Assembly: GCA_937881525.1 (NCBI GenBank)
Contig: CALGEE010000385.1
Location: 1 to 42,702 of the forward strand
Source of the DNA: an uncultured Sphingomonadales bacterium
Lineage (GTDB): Bacteria > Pseudomonadota > Alphaproteobacteria > Sphingomonadales > Sphingomonadaceae
Length of the DNA: 42,702 nucleotides
Direction: 5' to 3'
Below the pieces are notes generated by a model. It was not told the origin of the DNA, made no database searches, and was given only the letters and a program-made list of their open reading frames with translations. This document shows positions 1-10,092 of this stretch, one piece after another. Position 1 is the stretch's first letter. Each line of letters starts with the position of its first letter. A program made the translations under genes and the position numbers.

Positions 1-159
1 TGAATACCCTCATCATTGGCTTCAGATCCTTCGCAAAGACGGCGCCCATGCCCTTTTTCTTCAAAGCGACCGCTTTAATAAAAAAGGTTTCTGCATCCAT
101 GGCATTTGCAGGGATTGAAGTTAGCAACACGCCAGTTGCTAATAGCAACGCGAATTTCA
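1..159 (-). CDS. Partial secreted/periplasmic protein (N-terminal part only; runs off the window)
   Basis: Minus-strand reading from ATG at 159 gives MKFALLLATGVLLTSIPANAMDAETFFIKAVALKKKGMGAVFAKDLKPMMRVF..., a signal peptide with an AxA-type cleavage site. Open to the window edge; not in the supplied ORF track. Confidence 0.6.
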
Positions 160-168
160 TATTGGTGA

Positions 169-205
169 CCTCAACTCTCTCACCCCAAAGGTTAAAGAGT
201 TGAGG
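169..205. promoter_or_regulatory. 10-bp perfect inverted repeat (CCTCAACTCT / AGAGTTGAGG, 17-nt loop)
   Basis: Read directly: CCTCAACTCT at 169-178 and AGAGTTGAGG at 196-205. Lies between the ftsH stop and the start of the partial gene, both minus strand. Confidence 0.6.
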
Positions 206-225
206 CCGCGAATGATAGCCGGAAA

Positions 226-2178
226 TTAAGCGCCTTGGGGCGTCGCGCCTCCAACTGGCGTGGACTTGCCCCGTCCTGCCTTAGGTATCGCTGTACCAAC
301 TGTCGGGATAGGCGAAGGCTTGATGACCTTGCCGTCATCCCGCTCAAACTTACCTTTTTCTAACAACTGGTTAATCTCTTCGCCGGAGAGCGTTTCGAAC
401 TCAAGCAACGCATTGGCCAACAGGTGCAATTGATTGTTATGTTCGGTCAAAAGGTCGGTAGCACGCTTATGGCCGCCCTCGACCAGCTTACGGATTTCTG
501 CATCAATCTTCTGTGCAGTTTCGTCAGACATGGCCGAACGTTGCGACATGCCATAACCGAGATAGCCTTCCTGACGCTCTTCATATTGTAGGGGCCCCAT
601 GGCGTCCGACATGCCCCATTGCGTGACCATGTCGCGCGCAAGGCTCGTTGCATATTGAATGTCGCTTGATGCGCCCGAGCTGACCTTATCATACCCAAAG
701 ATCAGTTCTTCCGCCACGCGGCCACCCATCGATACAGATAGGTTGGCGTGCATTTTGTCACGGTGGTAGCTGTAGTTATCGCGCTCTGGTAGACGCATGA
801 CCATACCCAAGGCGCGACCACGTGGAATGATAGTTGCCTTGTGTATTGGGTCAGACGCGACCTCGTGTATCGAGACGATTGCATGGCCAGCCTCATGATA
901 GGCCGTCATCTTCTTCTCGTCTTCGGTCATGACCATGGACTTACGCTCGGTGCCCATCATTACCTTGTCCTTGGCATCCTCAAACTCTTGCATGGCGACC
1001 AAGCGTTTGCCGCGACGTGCGGCAAGCAACGCCGCCTCATTCACAAGGTTTGCAAGGTCAGCGCCCGAAAAGCCTGGAGTTCCGCGTGCGATCACGCGCC
1101 CATCGACGTCGGGAGCCAATGGTACCTTCTTCATGTGCACTTCGAGGATCTTAACGCGGCCATCTATGTCAGGGCGCGGAACAACAACCTGCCTGTCAAA
1201 ACGGCCGGGACGCAGCAAGGCTGGGTCAAGGACGTCGGGCCGGTTGGTGGCAGCAACGATGATGACGCCTTCATTGGCTTCAAAACCGTCCATTTCGACC
1301 AGCAATTGGTTCAGCGTCTGTTCGCGCTCGTCATTTTGGTTACCAAGGCCTGCGCCGCGGCTACGTCCAACTGCGTCGATTTCGTCTATGAAGACAATGC
1401 ATGGCGCATTTTTCTTCGCCTGTTCAAACATGTCACGCACGCGGCTTGCGCCAACGCCTACGAACATTTCAACAAAGTCAGAACCCGAGATTGAGAAGAA
1501 CGGAACGCCAGCTTCACCGGCAATGGCGCGCGCCAGCAAAGTTTTACCTGTACCCGGTGAACCAACGAGCAATGCGCCTTTTGGAATCTTACCACCAAGG
1601 CGGCTGAACTTTTGCGGATCCTTTAGAAACTCTACGATTTCCTGCAGTTCATCGCGGGCCTCATCAATACCGGCAACATCGTCAAAGGTAACCTTGCCAT
1701 GCTTTTCGGTAAGCAATTTCGCTTTCGACTTACCAAAGCCCATTGCCCCGCTAGCGCCGCCACCCTTTTGCATCTGGCGCAGAACGATGAATGCGATGCC
1801 CAGGATCAGCAGGAACGGAAGCGCCTGATAAATCAACAACAGCAAGAGGCTTGGTTGTTCCTCCGCCTTCGCCGCTACGACCACACCCTTTTCATCAAGT
1901 AGGGGATATAGGCTCGTGTCGTTGGGGATCGGAACCGTGACGAAAGTTTCGTCATTTTGAAGCTTGCCGGTGATGCGTTCTGGCGCAATGGCAACGGACT
2001 TAACCTCACCCGCCTCAACTTTGTCCCGGAAAGACGAATAGGTGATGCCGTTGGTTGGCACCGAGGAGCCGCTGAATATCGAGGCAACAAGCAAAAGCGC
2101 CACAATGATCGCTGACCAGATAGCCATATTGCGGAGCATCGGGTTGCCTTTTGGTTCTTGTTCGTCGTTCATCATCAC
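226..2178 (-). CDS. ftsH: ATP-dependent zinc metalloprotease FtsH
   Basis: Walker A GSPGTGKT, Walker [16 protein letters not shown] zinc motif, SRH region, N-terminal TM segments. Confidence 0.98.
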   Translation of the reverse strand: MMMNDEQEPKGNPMLRNMAIWSAIIVALLLVASIFSGSSVPTNGITYSSFRDKVEAGEVKSVAIAPERITGKLQNDETFVTVPIPNDTSLYPLLDEKGVVVAAKAEEQPSLLLLLIYQALPFLLILGIAFIVLRQMQKGGGASGAMGFGKSKAKLLTEKHGKVTFDDVAGIDEARDELQEIVEFLKDPQKFSRLGGKIPKGALLVGSPGTGKTLLARAIAGEAGVPFFSISGSDFVEMFVGVGASRVRDMFEQAKKNAPCIVFIDEIDAVGRSRGAGLGNQNDEREQTLNQLLVEMDGFEANEGVIIVAATNRPDVLDPALLRPGRFDRQVVVPRPDIDGRVKILEVHMKKVPLAPDVDGRVIARGTPGFSGADLANLVNEAALLAARRGKRLVAMQEFEDAKDKVMMGTERKSMVMTEDEKKMTAYHEAGHAIVSIHEVASDPIHKATIIPRGRALGMVMRLPERDNYSYHRDKMHANLSVSMGGRVAEELIFGYDKVSSGASSDIQYATSLARDMVTQWGMSDAMGPLQYEERQEGYLGYGMSQRSAMSDETAQKIDAEIRKLVEGGHKRATDLLTEHNNQLHLLANALLEFETLSGEEINQLLEKGKFERDDGKVIKPSPIPTVGTAIPKAGRGKSTPVGGATPQGA

Positions 2179-2284
2179 TGCCTTGATTAGCGCCCGTGCA
2201 AAATGCGCGGGAGTACGACGCTAATGTAGGCGCGAATATGTGAATGACAATATAGGGATTGGCAAATTTATAGTCTGTGGATGT

Positions 2285-3232
2285 TTACGTTCGCCGAGGG
2301 CGCGCGATAGAAAACTGCCACTGTTTTCCGCCCGTGCATTTGACGTTGCCAATTGTTGCGGTGCGCATGTCGGTCAGGGCAATCAGCAATCGGTCGATAG
2401 CGTCGCCACGTGTCGTAATGTCAGGGTCTAACGCCTCAAGGCAGCGCAATAAAAGACGCCTTCTTAAAGCATTCGGCAGGTCTTGCGCGTCGCAAAAAAC
2501 CATACCAGCTTCGCGGGTAATTCTGTGTTCTGCAAGCTCGTCCGTCATCCAGGTCAGGGCGTCGGCTGCTTCGGCCAAAGCGGCTGCGGTGCGTCCCGCC
2601 CGGTCGGTACGAAAGGGATGCGCCGTGCTGGCCAGCCAGTTCCGCATGGCGACGCGGTCAAAGGCTGCGTTGGCGTTGCTAGGATCATCGACTGTCTGCA
2701 CAGCAGCATGTGCGCAGATGTCGATGAGCTCAGCCTTGCTAAAATCTAAAAGTGGACGGACAACGCGACCATTGCGGGCCCGAATGGCGGATAATCCGTC
2801 GACGCCGCTGCCTCTTGCCAGCCGCATCAACAGGGTTTCCAATTGATCATCCGCATGGTGTGCGGTGGCGATATATTTGCAGTTTTCCGCATCAGCGGCG
2901 CGCTCTAACAATGCATAGCGCGCAACCCGCGCCGATGATTGGATATTGCCACTTATGGCGGCATTTGGCGTCAGAATGACATGTGGAACGCCCAAATCCT
3001 CGCAAACGCTGTGGACATATCGCGCCTCATCCGCTGCCTCTGGCCGTAATTGATGATCAACTGTCGCGGCCACCAATTTTCCAGGCAACACCGCCTGCGC
3101 CAGCAAAAGCAAAGCCAAGCTGTCCGGTCCACCAGACACGGCGCAGAGCAGCCTGTCTCGCTCGGCAACCTGCACAGTGCCTAAGGCAGTTCTAAACCGG
3201 TCAAGAATGACCGGATCGAGGGTTACTTGCAC
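2285..3232 (-). CDS. tilS: tRNA(Ile)-lysidine synthetase TilS (GTG start)
   Basis: PP-loop SGGPDSLALLLLA, TAHHADDQLETLLMRLARGSGVDGLS; overlaps the end of the ybgF-like gene by 10 bp. Confidence 0.95.
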   Translation of the reverse strand: MQVTLDPVILDRFRTALGTVQVAERDRLLCAVSGGPDSLALLLLAQAVLPGKLVAATVDHQLRPEAADEARYVHSVCEDLGVPHVILTPNAAISGNIQSSARVARYALLERAADAENCKYIATAHHADDQLETLLMRLARGSGVDGLSAIRARNGRVVRPLLDFSKAELIDICAHAAVQTVDDPSNANAAFDRVAMRNWLASTAHPFRTDRAGRTAAALAEAADALTWMTDELAEHRITREAGMVFCDAQDLPNALRRRLLLRCLEALDPDITTRGDAIDRLLIALTDMRTATIGNVKCTGGKQWQFSIARPRRT

Positions 3233-4140
3233 TTCGCCCGTGTTTTGCCCGCCGCGATGCGTTCTACCAGCCGACTGGGGACAGCATCAGGATAAGCCCT
3301 TTCCAGTTCGCCAAAGGCTTCACAGGCTTCGGCTGTTTTGCTGAGATCCGTCAACGCAGAGCCAAGGAAAAACAGACTGTCGGGTGCGCGGTTGCCGCGC
3401 GGTTCGGTGTTGTAATTGTCGAAGAATACCTTGGCAGCAGTCGCCGGTTTTTTGTCATCCAACCATGCGCGCCCTAACAAATTGCGCGCATAGCTGGCGC
3501 GCTTGTGTTTCGGAAATTTGGTTAAGGTTTCTTCCAGGGTCGCTTGCGCTTCAGGATAGAATTTGGCTTCCCACAATCTGTATCCATAGGTGTAGCCGTC
3601 CTCGAACATATCGCCTGTGGCGGGGCGTTCTACGGCAGTAACCGCAGCGATGCGCGCTGGATTTGGCTTAGCGGTCACAGCGGGCTTGCCCGTCGCAACA
3701 ACTGGCTTGGGTTTTGGTAGCGTGACTGCGGCAGCGGCTGGCGCAGCCGCGGGCATAACAGCTTCTGTCTGCGCTGCATGCGCTGCATGCGCTGCCATTT
3801 GCGTTTCGATAGCTTTCAACCTGCCCTCAAGTCCACGCATACCATTGCCTTGCAACTCTACTTGCCCGGTCAAGGTTGCAAGCTGTGCCTCAAGTGCATC
3901 GACCCGTGCAGTTAAATCAGCAGTGGCGCTTGTGGAACTTGTGGTTGGCGCGGGTGCAGTTTGTGATGGAATTTCAGGTTCGACAAATTTACCGGCGCCA
4001 TTTGGGAATACCTGACGCTGCACAGCGCGCATTTCTTTCTCGAGCTTGCCGACGCGCCCATCGATGTTTGCGTCTTGCGCAAATACAGGCGTGCTGAGTG
4101 CCAATGTTACGCTGCTGATGATGGCGAACCGATAATTCAT
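3223..4140 (-). CDS. ybgF: Tol-Pal system protein YbgF/CpoB-like
   Basis: Signal peptide MNYRFAIISSVTLALSTPVFAQ, coiled-coil N-terminal part, C-terminal TPR region (DMFEDGYTYGYRLWEAKFYPEAQATLEETLTKFPKHKRASYARNLLGRAWLDDKKPATAAKVFFDNY). ATG at 4140 preferred over the longer ORF. Confidence 0.88.
   Translation of the reverse strand: MNYRFAIISSVTLALSTPVFAQDANIDGRVGKLEKEMRAVQRQVFPNGAGKFVEPEIPSQTAPAPTTSSTSATADLTARVDALEAQLATLTGQVELQGNGMRGLEGRLKAIETQMAAHAAHAAQTEAVMPAAAPAAAAVTLPKPKPVVATGKPAVTAKPNPARIAAVTAVERPATGDMFEDGYTYGYRLWEAKFYPEAQATLEETLTKFPKHKRASYARNLLGRAWLDDKKPATAAKVFFDNYNTEPRGNRAPDSLFFLGSALTDLSKTAEACEAFGELERAYPDAVPSRLVERIAAGKTRAKCK
3770..3796. repeat. 9-bp tandem repeat (TGCGCTGCA x3, last unit with one change)
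   Basis: tgcgctgca tgcgctgca tgcgctgcc, encoding (Ala-Ala-His)n in the YbgF linker. Confidence 0.8.
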
Positions 4141-4267
4141 TGTGTTACTTCCATTTACCAAACGTCGACACCTTATAGCTGACTGGAACTCTGCAATAAA
4201 GGCCCATCGCTTAATTTCGGAGTAACCAACTTCAAATTTATCGGAGTTTCGGCTTCTATGACTAAAT

Positions 4268-5068
4268 TCAGGGGTCCGATGGGGCTGGGATTGATGCATG
4301 GGCAAGCAGATCCTGTGCACTTATACCAATGTCGGCGATGGTTTTATCGGGTGCGCCAAGCTGCGGCACTGCTTTCCCGCCAACGGTGATGTCCAGCAGT
4401 TGCGGACGTCCCGTCACGATCATTGGCTTGTTGACATCCTGAGGAACAGTGAAACTGTCGCCTTTTACCATTTCTTTTTCAAAAAGCCGAGTTTGGTCTG
4501 CATCGTAGATTTTAACCCACACATTTCCTGTCGCGGTCAAAACCACAGCGCCGTTGCGGCTGGTCCCCGCAGGCTTCGGCTGAGCCACGGTTTGCCGCGC
4601 GACTGGCTGAGGCGAAGTCACAGCCTGCGTTAAGGTCACGCTTCTGAATACCAGATAAGCAGCCAGAACAACGGCCGCAATTGCAGCGGCCGTCCATGCT
4701 AATGTTTTGGATGGGACGCGTGCTGGGTCCGCCGGTTTGTAATTTTGAAGTGGCGCTTGATATCCCTGATGCCCGCTGCGCGAGAATTCGGCGCGCAATG
4801 CGTTGACTGTCGCGATCTCGTCAAGGTCCACGGCGCGGGCATATGACCGCACGAAACCAATCGTATATGTTTGACCGGGCAGCGCGCCGAATTGAGATTG
4901 TTCAATAGACTCCAAATGACGCATGGGCACACGCGTCTTTGCCGCAACGCTGGAAAGGGTAATGCCTAACTGTTCGCGGGCAGACTTAAGGAGTTCGCCG
5001 ACCGTTTTTGGTACAGCTTCGACAGGGGGGATTTCGTCTACTGCATTCTTCACGACCTGATACCCCAC
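4268..5068 (-). CDS. RodZ-like helix-turn-helix membrane protein with C-terminal DUF4115 domain
   Basis: N-terminal HTH (VGELLKSAREQLGITLSSVAAKTRVPMRHLESIEQ), single TM (AWTAAAIAAVVLAAYLVF), C-terminal beta domain (VWVKIYDADQTRLFEKEMVKGDSFTVP). Confidence 0.85.
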   Translation of the reverse strand: MGYQVVKNAVDEIPPVEAVPKTVGELLKSAREQLGITLSSVAAKTRVPMRHLESIEQSQFGALPGQTYTIGFVRSYARAVDLDEIATVNALRAEFSRSGHQGYQAPLQNYKPADPARVPSKTLAWTAAAIAAVVLAAYLVFRSVTLTQAVTSPQPVARQTVAQPKPAGTSRNGAVVLTATGNVWVKIYDADQTRLFEKEMVKGDSFTVPQDVNKPMIVTGRPQLLDITVGGKAVPQLGAPDKTIADIGISAQDLLAHASIPAPSDP

Positions 5069-5154
5069 CTTTGCGCGCAGTCATGCAGATAATGGGCATC
5101 CTACGCATAATGTCAACGTTGATTGCGGAAACTCATCATTCAAAATCAATTGGT

Positions 5155-7428
5155 TCAGCCTATTTCGATACCTTGACTATTTGCCCATGCTGTTAGCGAT
5201 TCGCGCAGGTTTTCGGTGGGAGCATTCAGCAATTCGTCCATCTTCGGCCGAATGTCCGAATGGTTGGTAGAGCGTATCATGGCTTTGATTGGGCCAACCG
5301 CAGCAGGCGTGATCGATAAACGGTGAATACCAACCCCGATTAGGGCAAGTGCCTCAAGTGTTCGCCCGCCCATTTCCCCGCATACGGCGACATCAACGTC
5401 ATGGCCCTCCGTCGCTTTGACGACCCGCCGGATAAAGCGTAAAATGGCAGGGCTTAACCAATCATAACGTTCGGCCAATCTGGGATCGGCCCGATCTGCG
5501 GCAAACAGAAACTGGGTTAGATCATTTGTGCCAATCGACAGAAAGTTGATCTTCGGCAGCAAGATATCCAAAGTCTCCGCCAGTGCCGGCACTTCAAGCA
5601 TTGCACCGTATCGGATTTTGTTGGGCAACAGTTTCTTTTGCTTGCTTAGAAACGCAATCTGTCCTTCGAAAATAGCCTTAGCCGCATCGAATTCCCAAGG
5701 TTCGGACACCATTGGAAACATGACATTCAGTGTGCGACCAGCTGCGGCCTCGATCAAGGCGCGTGCCTGTGCCTTCATTAAACCGGCGTGATCAAGCGAC
5801 AGGCGGAGTGCGCGCCAGCCAAGCGCGGGATTTTCCTCTTCGCTGGCCTCATCTTTAAGATAAGGCAGCACCTTGTCGCCGCCGATATCCAGTGTACGAA
5901 AAATAACGGGTTTGTCGCCAGCCGCGTCCAACACATCGCGATAGAAACGCTGCTGCCGTTCACGTTGTGGCAACGTGGCGGAGATCAGGAACTGGAACTC
6001 GGTCCTAAACAAGCCAACGCCTTCGGCCCCCGTTGTCGCCAAAGCTGACATGTCATCGCGTAAGCCAGCGTTGATCATTAAAGTAACCGGCACGCCGTCC
6101 GTGGTGACCGATGCCGCGTCGCGCATCGAAGCATAACGCGCTTTTTTCTTTTGCCGATCAATCAGGTCGTGCTGAAAAATCTCTTCGGCGGCTGAAGATG
6201 GCCGTACAATTACGCTTTTGTCATCCGCGTTCAGCAAAAGCATGTCGCCGTCGTGTACTTTATGGCGAATGCCGCGCACTCGGCCAAGAACGGGAATGCC
6301 CATCGCTCTGGCAACAATTACCACATGGGCCGTGAGCGAGCCTTCTTCGAGAACCACACCGCGCAGCCGCCGTTTGTCATATTCCAGCAATTCGGCTGGC
6401 CCCAGATTCCGCGCAATCAGGATCGAGTCTCTTTTCAAACCAAGCTGCGCCGCAGTACTCATCTGGCCAGACACGATGCGGAGCAATCTGTTGGAAAGAT
6501 CCTCTAGGTCATGCATGCGATCCGCAAGCAGCGGATCATCAATCTGACGCATGCGCATGCGGGTGCGTTGCTGAACGCGTTCAATGGCTGCCTCGGCAGT
6601 TAGGCCACTGTCGATTGCCTCATTAATCCGGCGGCTCCAGCCTTCGTCATACGCAAACATCTTGTACGTCGCGATGACCTCTTCATGCTCGCCACCCGTA
6701 CCGAAATCAATTTGGCTCGCAATGCGGTCAATTTGTTCACGCATTTTGTCAAAGGCTGAATATACGCGCTGGCGCTCTGCCTCAACATCTTCGGCAACGG
6801 TGTGTTCGATGCGCACATTGGGCTGATGGAAAATCGCAACGCCAGCGGCTGCCCCCTTAACAAGTAGCAGGCCAGTGAGACTAATAGTACCAGTCTCATT
6901 GCCACCACGTGCGCTTGGTTCGTCAATTAAATCAGCATTTGCGATTAGCTCAGACAGGACCATTGCGACGGTCTGCAACGCCTCAATTTCGATTTCCTCA
7001 TATTTGCGCGGCTCGACATGTTGAACCGCGAGCACGCCCACCGCGCTTTCGGAACGGACAATCGGGACACCTGCAAAGCTGTGAAAACGCTCTTCGCCGG
7101 TTTCGGGCACATACCGAAAATTGGGATGTGCCGCCGCTTCATCAAGGTTTAGCGTTTCGACATTTTCGGCAATAGTGCCGACAAGACCTTCGCCCAGTTC
7201 CAAACGGGTAACGTGAACGGCTGCTTGGTTCAACCCGCGCGTAGCGAACAACTCAAGCGCGCCATCCCGCAACAAATAAATCGAACAGACCTCACTAGAG
7301 ACCGCCTCACCAATAATATTGACGACATGGTTCAGCTTTCCCTGAGCATGGTTCTTTGAGGCCATCACCTCATGAAGACCAGTCAGGATGTTACGGGCAG
7401 AACGGGTAGCGTTTTCCATAAACGGCAC
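5155..7428 (-). CDS. ptsP: Phosphoenolpyruvate-protein phosphotransferase PtsP (GAF + EI)
   Basis: N-terminal GAF domain, swivel His motif GSLTAHVVIVARAMGIPVL, PEP-utilising TIM barrel (LFRTEFQFL, SIGTNDLTQFLFAADR). Confidence 0.95.
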   Translation of the reverse strand: MPFMENATRSARNILTGLHEVMASKNHAQGKLNHVVNIIGEAVSSEVCSIYLLRDGALELFATRGLNQAAVHVTRLELGEGLVGTIAENVETLNLDEAAAHPNFRYVPETGEERFHSFAGVPIVRSESAVGVLAVQHVEPRKYEEIEIEALQTVAMVLSELIANADLIDEPSARGGNETGTISLTGLLLVKGAAAGVAIFHQPNVRIEHTVAEDVEAERQRVYSAFDKMREQIDRIASQIDFGTGGEHEEVIATYKMFAYDEGWSRRINEAIDSGLTAEAAIERVQQRTRMRMRQIDDPLLADRMHDLEDLSNRLLRIVSGQMSTAAQLGLKRDSILIARNLGPAELLEYDKRRLRGVVLEEGSLTAHVVIVARAMGIPVLGRVRGIRHKVHDGDMLLLNADDKSVIVRPSSAAEEIFQHDLIDRQKKKARYASMRDAASVTTDGVPVTLMINAGLRDDMSALATTGAEGVGLFRTEFQFLISATLPQRERQQRFYRDVLDAAGDKPVIFRTLDIGGDKVLPYLKDEASEEENPALGWRALRLSLDHAGLMKAQARALIEAAAGRTLNVMFPMVSEPWEFDAAKAIFEGQIAFLSKQKKLLPNKIRYGAMLEVPALAETLDILLPKINFLSIGTNDLTQFLFAADRADPRLAERYDWLSPAILRFIRRVVKATEGHDVDVAVCGEMGGRTLEALALIGVGIHRLSITPAAVGPIKAMIRSTNHSDIRPKMDELLNAPTENLRESLTAWANSQGIEIG

Positions 7429-7478
7429 TTAGCAGAGACCTTAAAGGCAAGCGATACCCTGCATGAAATTATTCGTAG

Positions 7479-7679
7479 TCAGCCAGTTAAGGAAGACTCA
7501 TGCATAAGCACATCTTTAAGATGTAGTTTCTGCTTTTTCAGATTGAGAATAATTTTGCTGTCGGGAGACGGTCTGCTCTCTTCACGCTCTAGTTTTTGTT
7601 CGAGTGCGGCATGCTTGTTACGAAGCGCGGACAGATGATTATTAATCACATCATTCTCCTTCGGTATGAGACTCGGCAA
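7479..7679 (-). CDS. YdcH/DUF465 family small coiled-coil protein
   Basis: 66 aa, NNHLSALRNKHAALEQKLEREESRPSPDSKIILNLKKQKLHLKDVL; DUF465 pattern with terminal LKKxKLxLKD. Confidence 0.75.
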   Translation of the reverse strand: MPSLIPKENDVINNHLSALRNKHAALEQKLEREESRPSPDSKIILNLKKQKLHLKDVLMHESSLTG

Positions 7680-7819
7680 TCTGCAGCTACGAGTAAATCA
7701 TGAAACCAAACACGAGTCTTGCCCAAAATGATCGTTCTGGCCCGCTAAAAAACCAACTCTCGCCAAACTACCCGTTTTTTAACGATGACTTGTTTGCTGC
7801 ACTCTGTTTAGTAGGGCTC

Positions 7820-8017
7820 ATGAACGATGACGGTTATCAGCAGCAGCTTGAACAATTGAAGATTGAACACCGGGCTCTCGACGATGCCATCCGAGCACTC
7901 ACTGCGCAAACCTTGGTCGACCAACTTCAGATCGCCCGACTTAAAAAGAAAAAACTGATATTGAAAGACCGCATCATGCGCCTTGAAGATCAGTTGGTGC
8001 CCGACATCCTTGCTTAG
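7820..8017 (+). CDS. YdcH/DUF465 family small coiled-coil protein
   Basis: MNDDGYQQQLEQLKIEHRALDDAIRALTAQTLVDQLQIARLKKKKLILKDRIMRLEDQL; LKKKKLxLKD signature. The ORF extends upstream to 7700, but ATG 7820 fits the family better. Confidence 0.75.
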   Translation: MNDDGYQQQLEQLKIEHRALDDAIRALTAQTLVDQLQIARLKKKKLILKDRIMRLEDQLVPDILA

Positions 8018-8139
8018 GCCGCTGGCTGCGTGGTTACTAAATCGGAAGGCGCTGCGTGCAGGCGAAAGTTCTGAGGCGGAACCTTCAGAGACTCAACGGA
8101 CCTTGGTCATGCGATGCGTGAACGCTTGCAGTCGCCCTC

Positions 8140-9945
8140 TTAAGCGTCAAATTGAAGACTAGCGAGGCGGGCGTACAAGCCGCCTGCCGCGCTTAGCGTT
8201 GCATGGTCGCCTTCTTCGACGATCCTCCCCTGATCCATGACGATAATCCGGTCAGCGGAGCGAACGGTCGCGAGCCTGTGCGCAATGACAATTGTGGTGC
8301 GACCGACCATCAAGCGCTCGAGAGCATCCTGAACCAGTTTTTCGCTTTCGGCGTCCAGTGCGCTTGTCGCCTCATCAAGCAACAAAATAGGTGAGTCTCT
8401 CAGCAATGCGCGGGCAATCGCAAGCCGCTGCCGCTGACCACCCGAAAGCCGCGCGCCGCCTTCGCCCAAATATGTCTCCAGACCTTCGGGAAGCTCACGC
8501 AGGAAACCTGCTGCATTGGCCTTTTCCGCGGCGGCCCAAATCGCGTCGTCGCTCGCATCCCATTGACCGTAGCGCAGATTGTCGCACGCTGAGGCTGCAA
8601 ACAGCACAGTATCCTGAGGAACCAACGATATCCGCTGGCGGAATTCTGCGGGGTCTGCACTGGTCAGTACCACACCGTCAATGCGCACGGTGCCGATTTC
8701 GGGATCATAAAAGCGCTCTGCCAATTGGAATAATGTTGATTTGCCGGCGCCCGATGGCCCAACTACGGCAACCGTTTCACCCGGCGATACTTTAAGGCTG
8801 AAATCTTCAAGTGCGGCCACATCCGGCCGTGTAGGATAGCGAAAACGTACGTGTTGGAATTCCAACTGGCCACGCGCGGGTGGCATGATAACTGGGCTGG
8901 CCGGCGACGCTATTTCAGGTGCTTCATTCAGCAATTCGGCCAACCGCGATGCCGCGCCCGAAGCACGGACCAAGTCACCATATACTTCGGTCAACGCGCC
9001 AAATGAACCCGCGACAAGCGCGCCATATAAGACAACTGCGAACAGCGTGCCCGACGATATGACTCCTTCCTTCACTTGGTCGGTACCTTCCCAAACGAGC
9101 AAGGTGATGCCGCCAAATATCAAGGCCATTACCAAAGCGGTTAGAAATGCCCTCAACCGGATGCGCTTTTTGGCAGCAACAAATGTGCGTTCAACGGCGT
9201 CAGAAAATCTTACGCCTTCGCGGTTTTCTTGCCCAAAGGCTTGAACGATTTTGATCGCCGCAAGCGCTTCTGAAATGATCGTACCAATACTCGCGACATT
9301 ATCCTGACTATTACGCGACGCCTTTTCCAACCGTCGTCCCAGGAACACTATCGGCAGCACGACGGCCGGAATACCCGCGAGCAGCCATATCGTCAGGCTT
9401 GGCGCAAGTCCGAACAGTAACGTCACGCCGCCTACACCGATAAAAATATTCCGGAGTGCCACCGACACCGTGGTGCCGACAATTTGTTCGATAATCGCCG
9501 TGTCTGCCGTCATCCGGCTAGCGATTTCGCCAGGTCGGTTTTCTTCGAAAAAACGCGGGGCCAGTCGTAACAAATTTTGCTGCACGGCCACGCGGATGTC
9601 GCCAACTACACGTTCGCCAAGCCAACTTACGAAGTAAAAACGGAAAGCTGTTGAGATGCCTATGATGACGACGATGCCCAACAGCAGATAGAAATACGGC
9701 GCTGGGTCGCCGCCATTTTTGGCAAAGCCTTCATCGATAATGAGGCGCAGGCCATAGGGGATGGCAAGTGTAGACCCCGCTGCTGCAATCAGCGCGAGCA
9801 GGGCATAGGTGATCTGGCGGGGATAGCGGATCGTGAAATGCCCGATCATCCGCAAACTGCCGAAATTGGGTTTTGGCTTTGCCGCAATGGTTTCTGCTGT
9901 TTCGGATGCGTTGAGGGTTGGCGCGTCGGTAGTTTCGATTGTCAT
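8140..9945 (-). CDS. ABC transporter, fused TM and ATPase (MsbA/exporter type)
   Basis: Six-TM domain plus Walker A GPSGAGKST, signature LSGGQRQRLAIARALL, Walker B ILLLDEATSALD. Confidence 0.95.
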   Translation of the reverse strand: MTIETTDAPTLNASETAETIAAKPKPNFGSLRMIGHFTIRYPRQITYALLALIAAAGSTLAIPYGLRLIIDEGFAKNGGDPAPYFYLLLGIVVIIGISTAFRFYFVSWLGERVVGDIRVAVQQNLLRLAPRFFEENRPGEIASRMTADTAIIEQIVGTTVSVALRNIFIGVGGVTLLFGLAPSLTIWLLAGIPAVVLPIVFLGRRLEKASRNSQDNVASIGTIISEALAAIKIVQAFGQENREGVRFSDAVERTFVAAKKRIRLRAFLTALVMALIFGGITLLVWEGTDQVKEGVISSGTLFAVVLYGALVAGSFGALTEVYGDLVRASGAASRLAELLNEAPEIASPASPVIMPPARGQLEFQHVRFRYPTRPDVAALEDFSLKVSPGETVAVVGPSGAGKSTLFQLAERFYDPEIGTVRIDGVVLTSADPAEFRQRISLVPQDTVLFAASACDNLRYGQWDASDDAIWAAAEKANAAGFLRELPEGLETYLGEGGARLSGGQRQRLAIARALLRDSPILLLDEATSALDAESEKLVQDALERLMVGRTTIVIAHRLATVRSADRIIVMDQGRIVEEGDHATLSAAGGLYARLASLQFDA

Positions 9946-10092
9946 TGGCCTCGCCTAGCAGTGCGCAGATGCAGTAACAATCCGCCATGGATCGGGTAAA
10001 TGCTTTTCTTATGGTGCAATGCACAACAAATGCGTAAAGCAGAGGACAATCGCGAATTCATTTCGCCGGCTCGAATATTTAAAGGCCCCAAT

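Noticed and set aside
929-1828. 299-aa plus-strand ORF antisense to ftsH
   Set aside because: Overlaps a certain ftsH gene; low-complexity Ser/Arg/Pro-rich translation typical of antisense frames; no recognisable domain.
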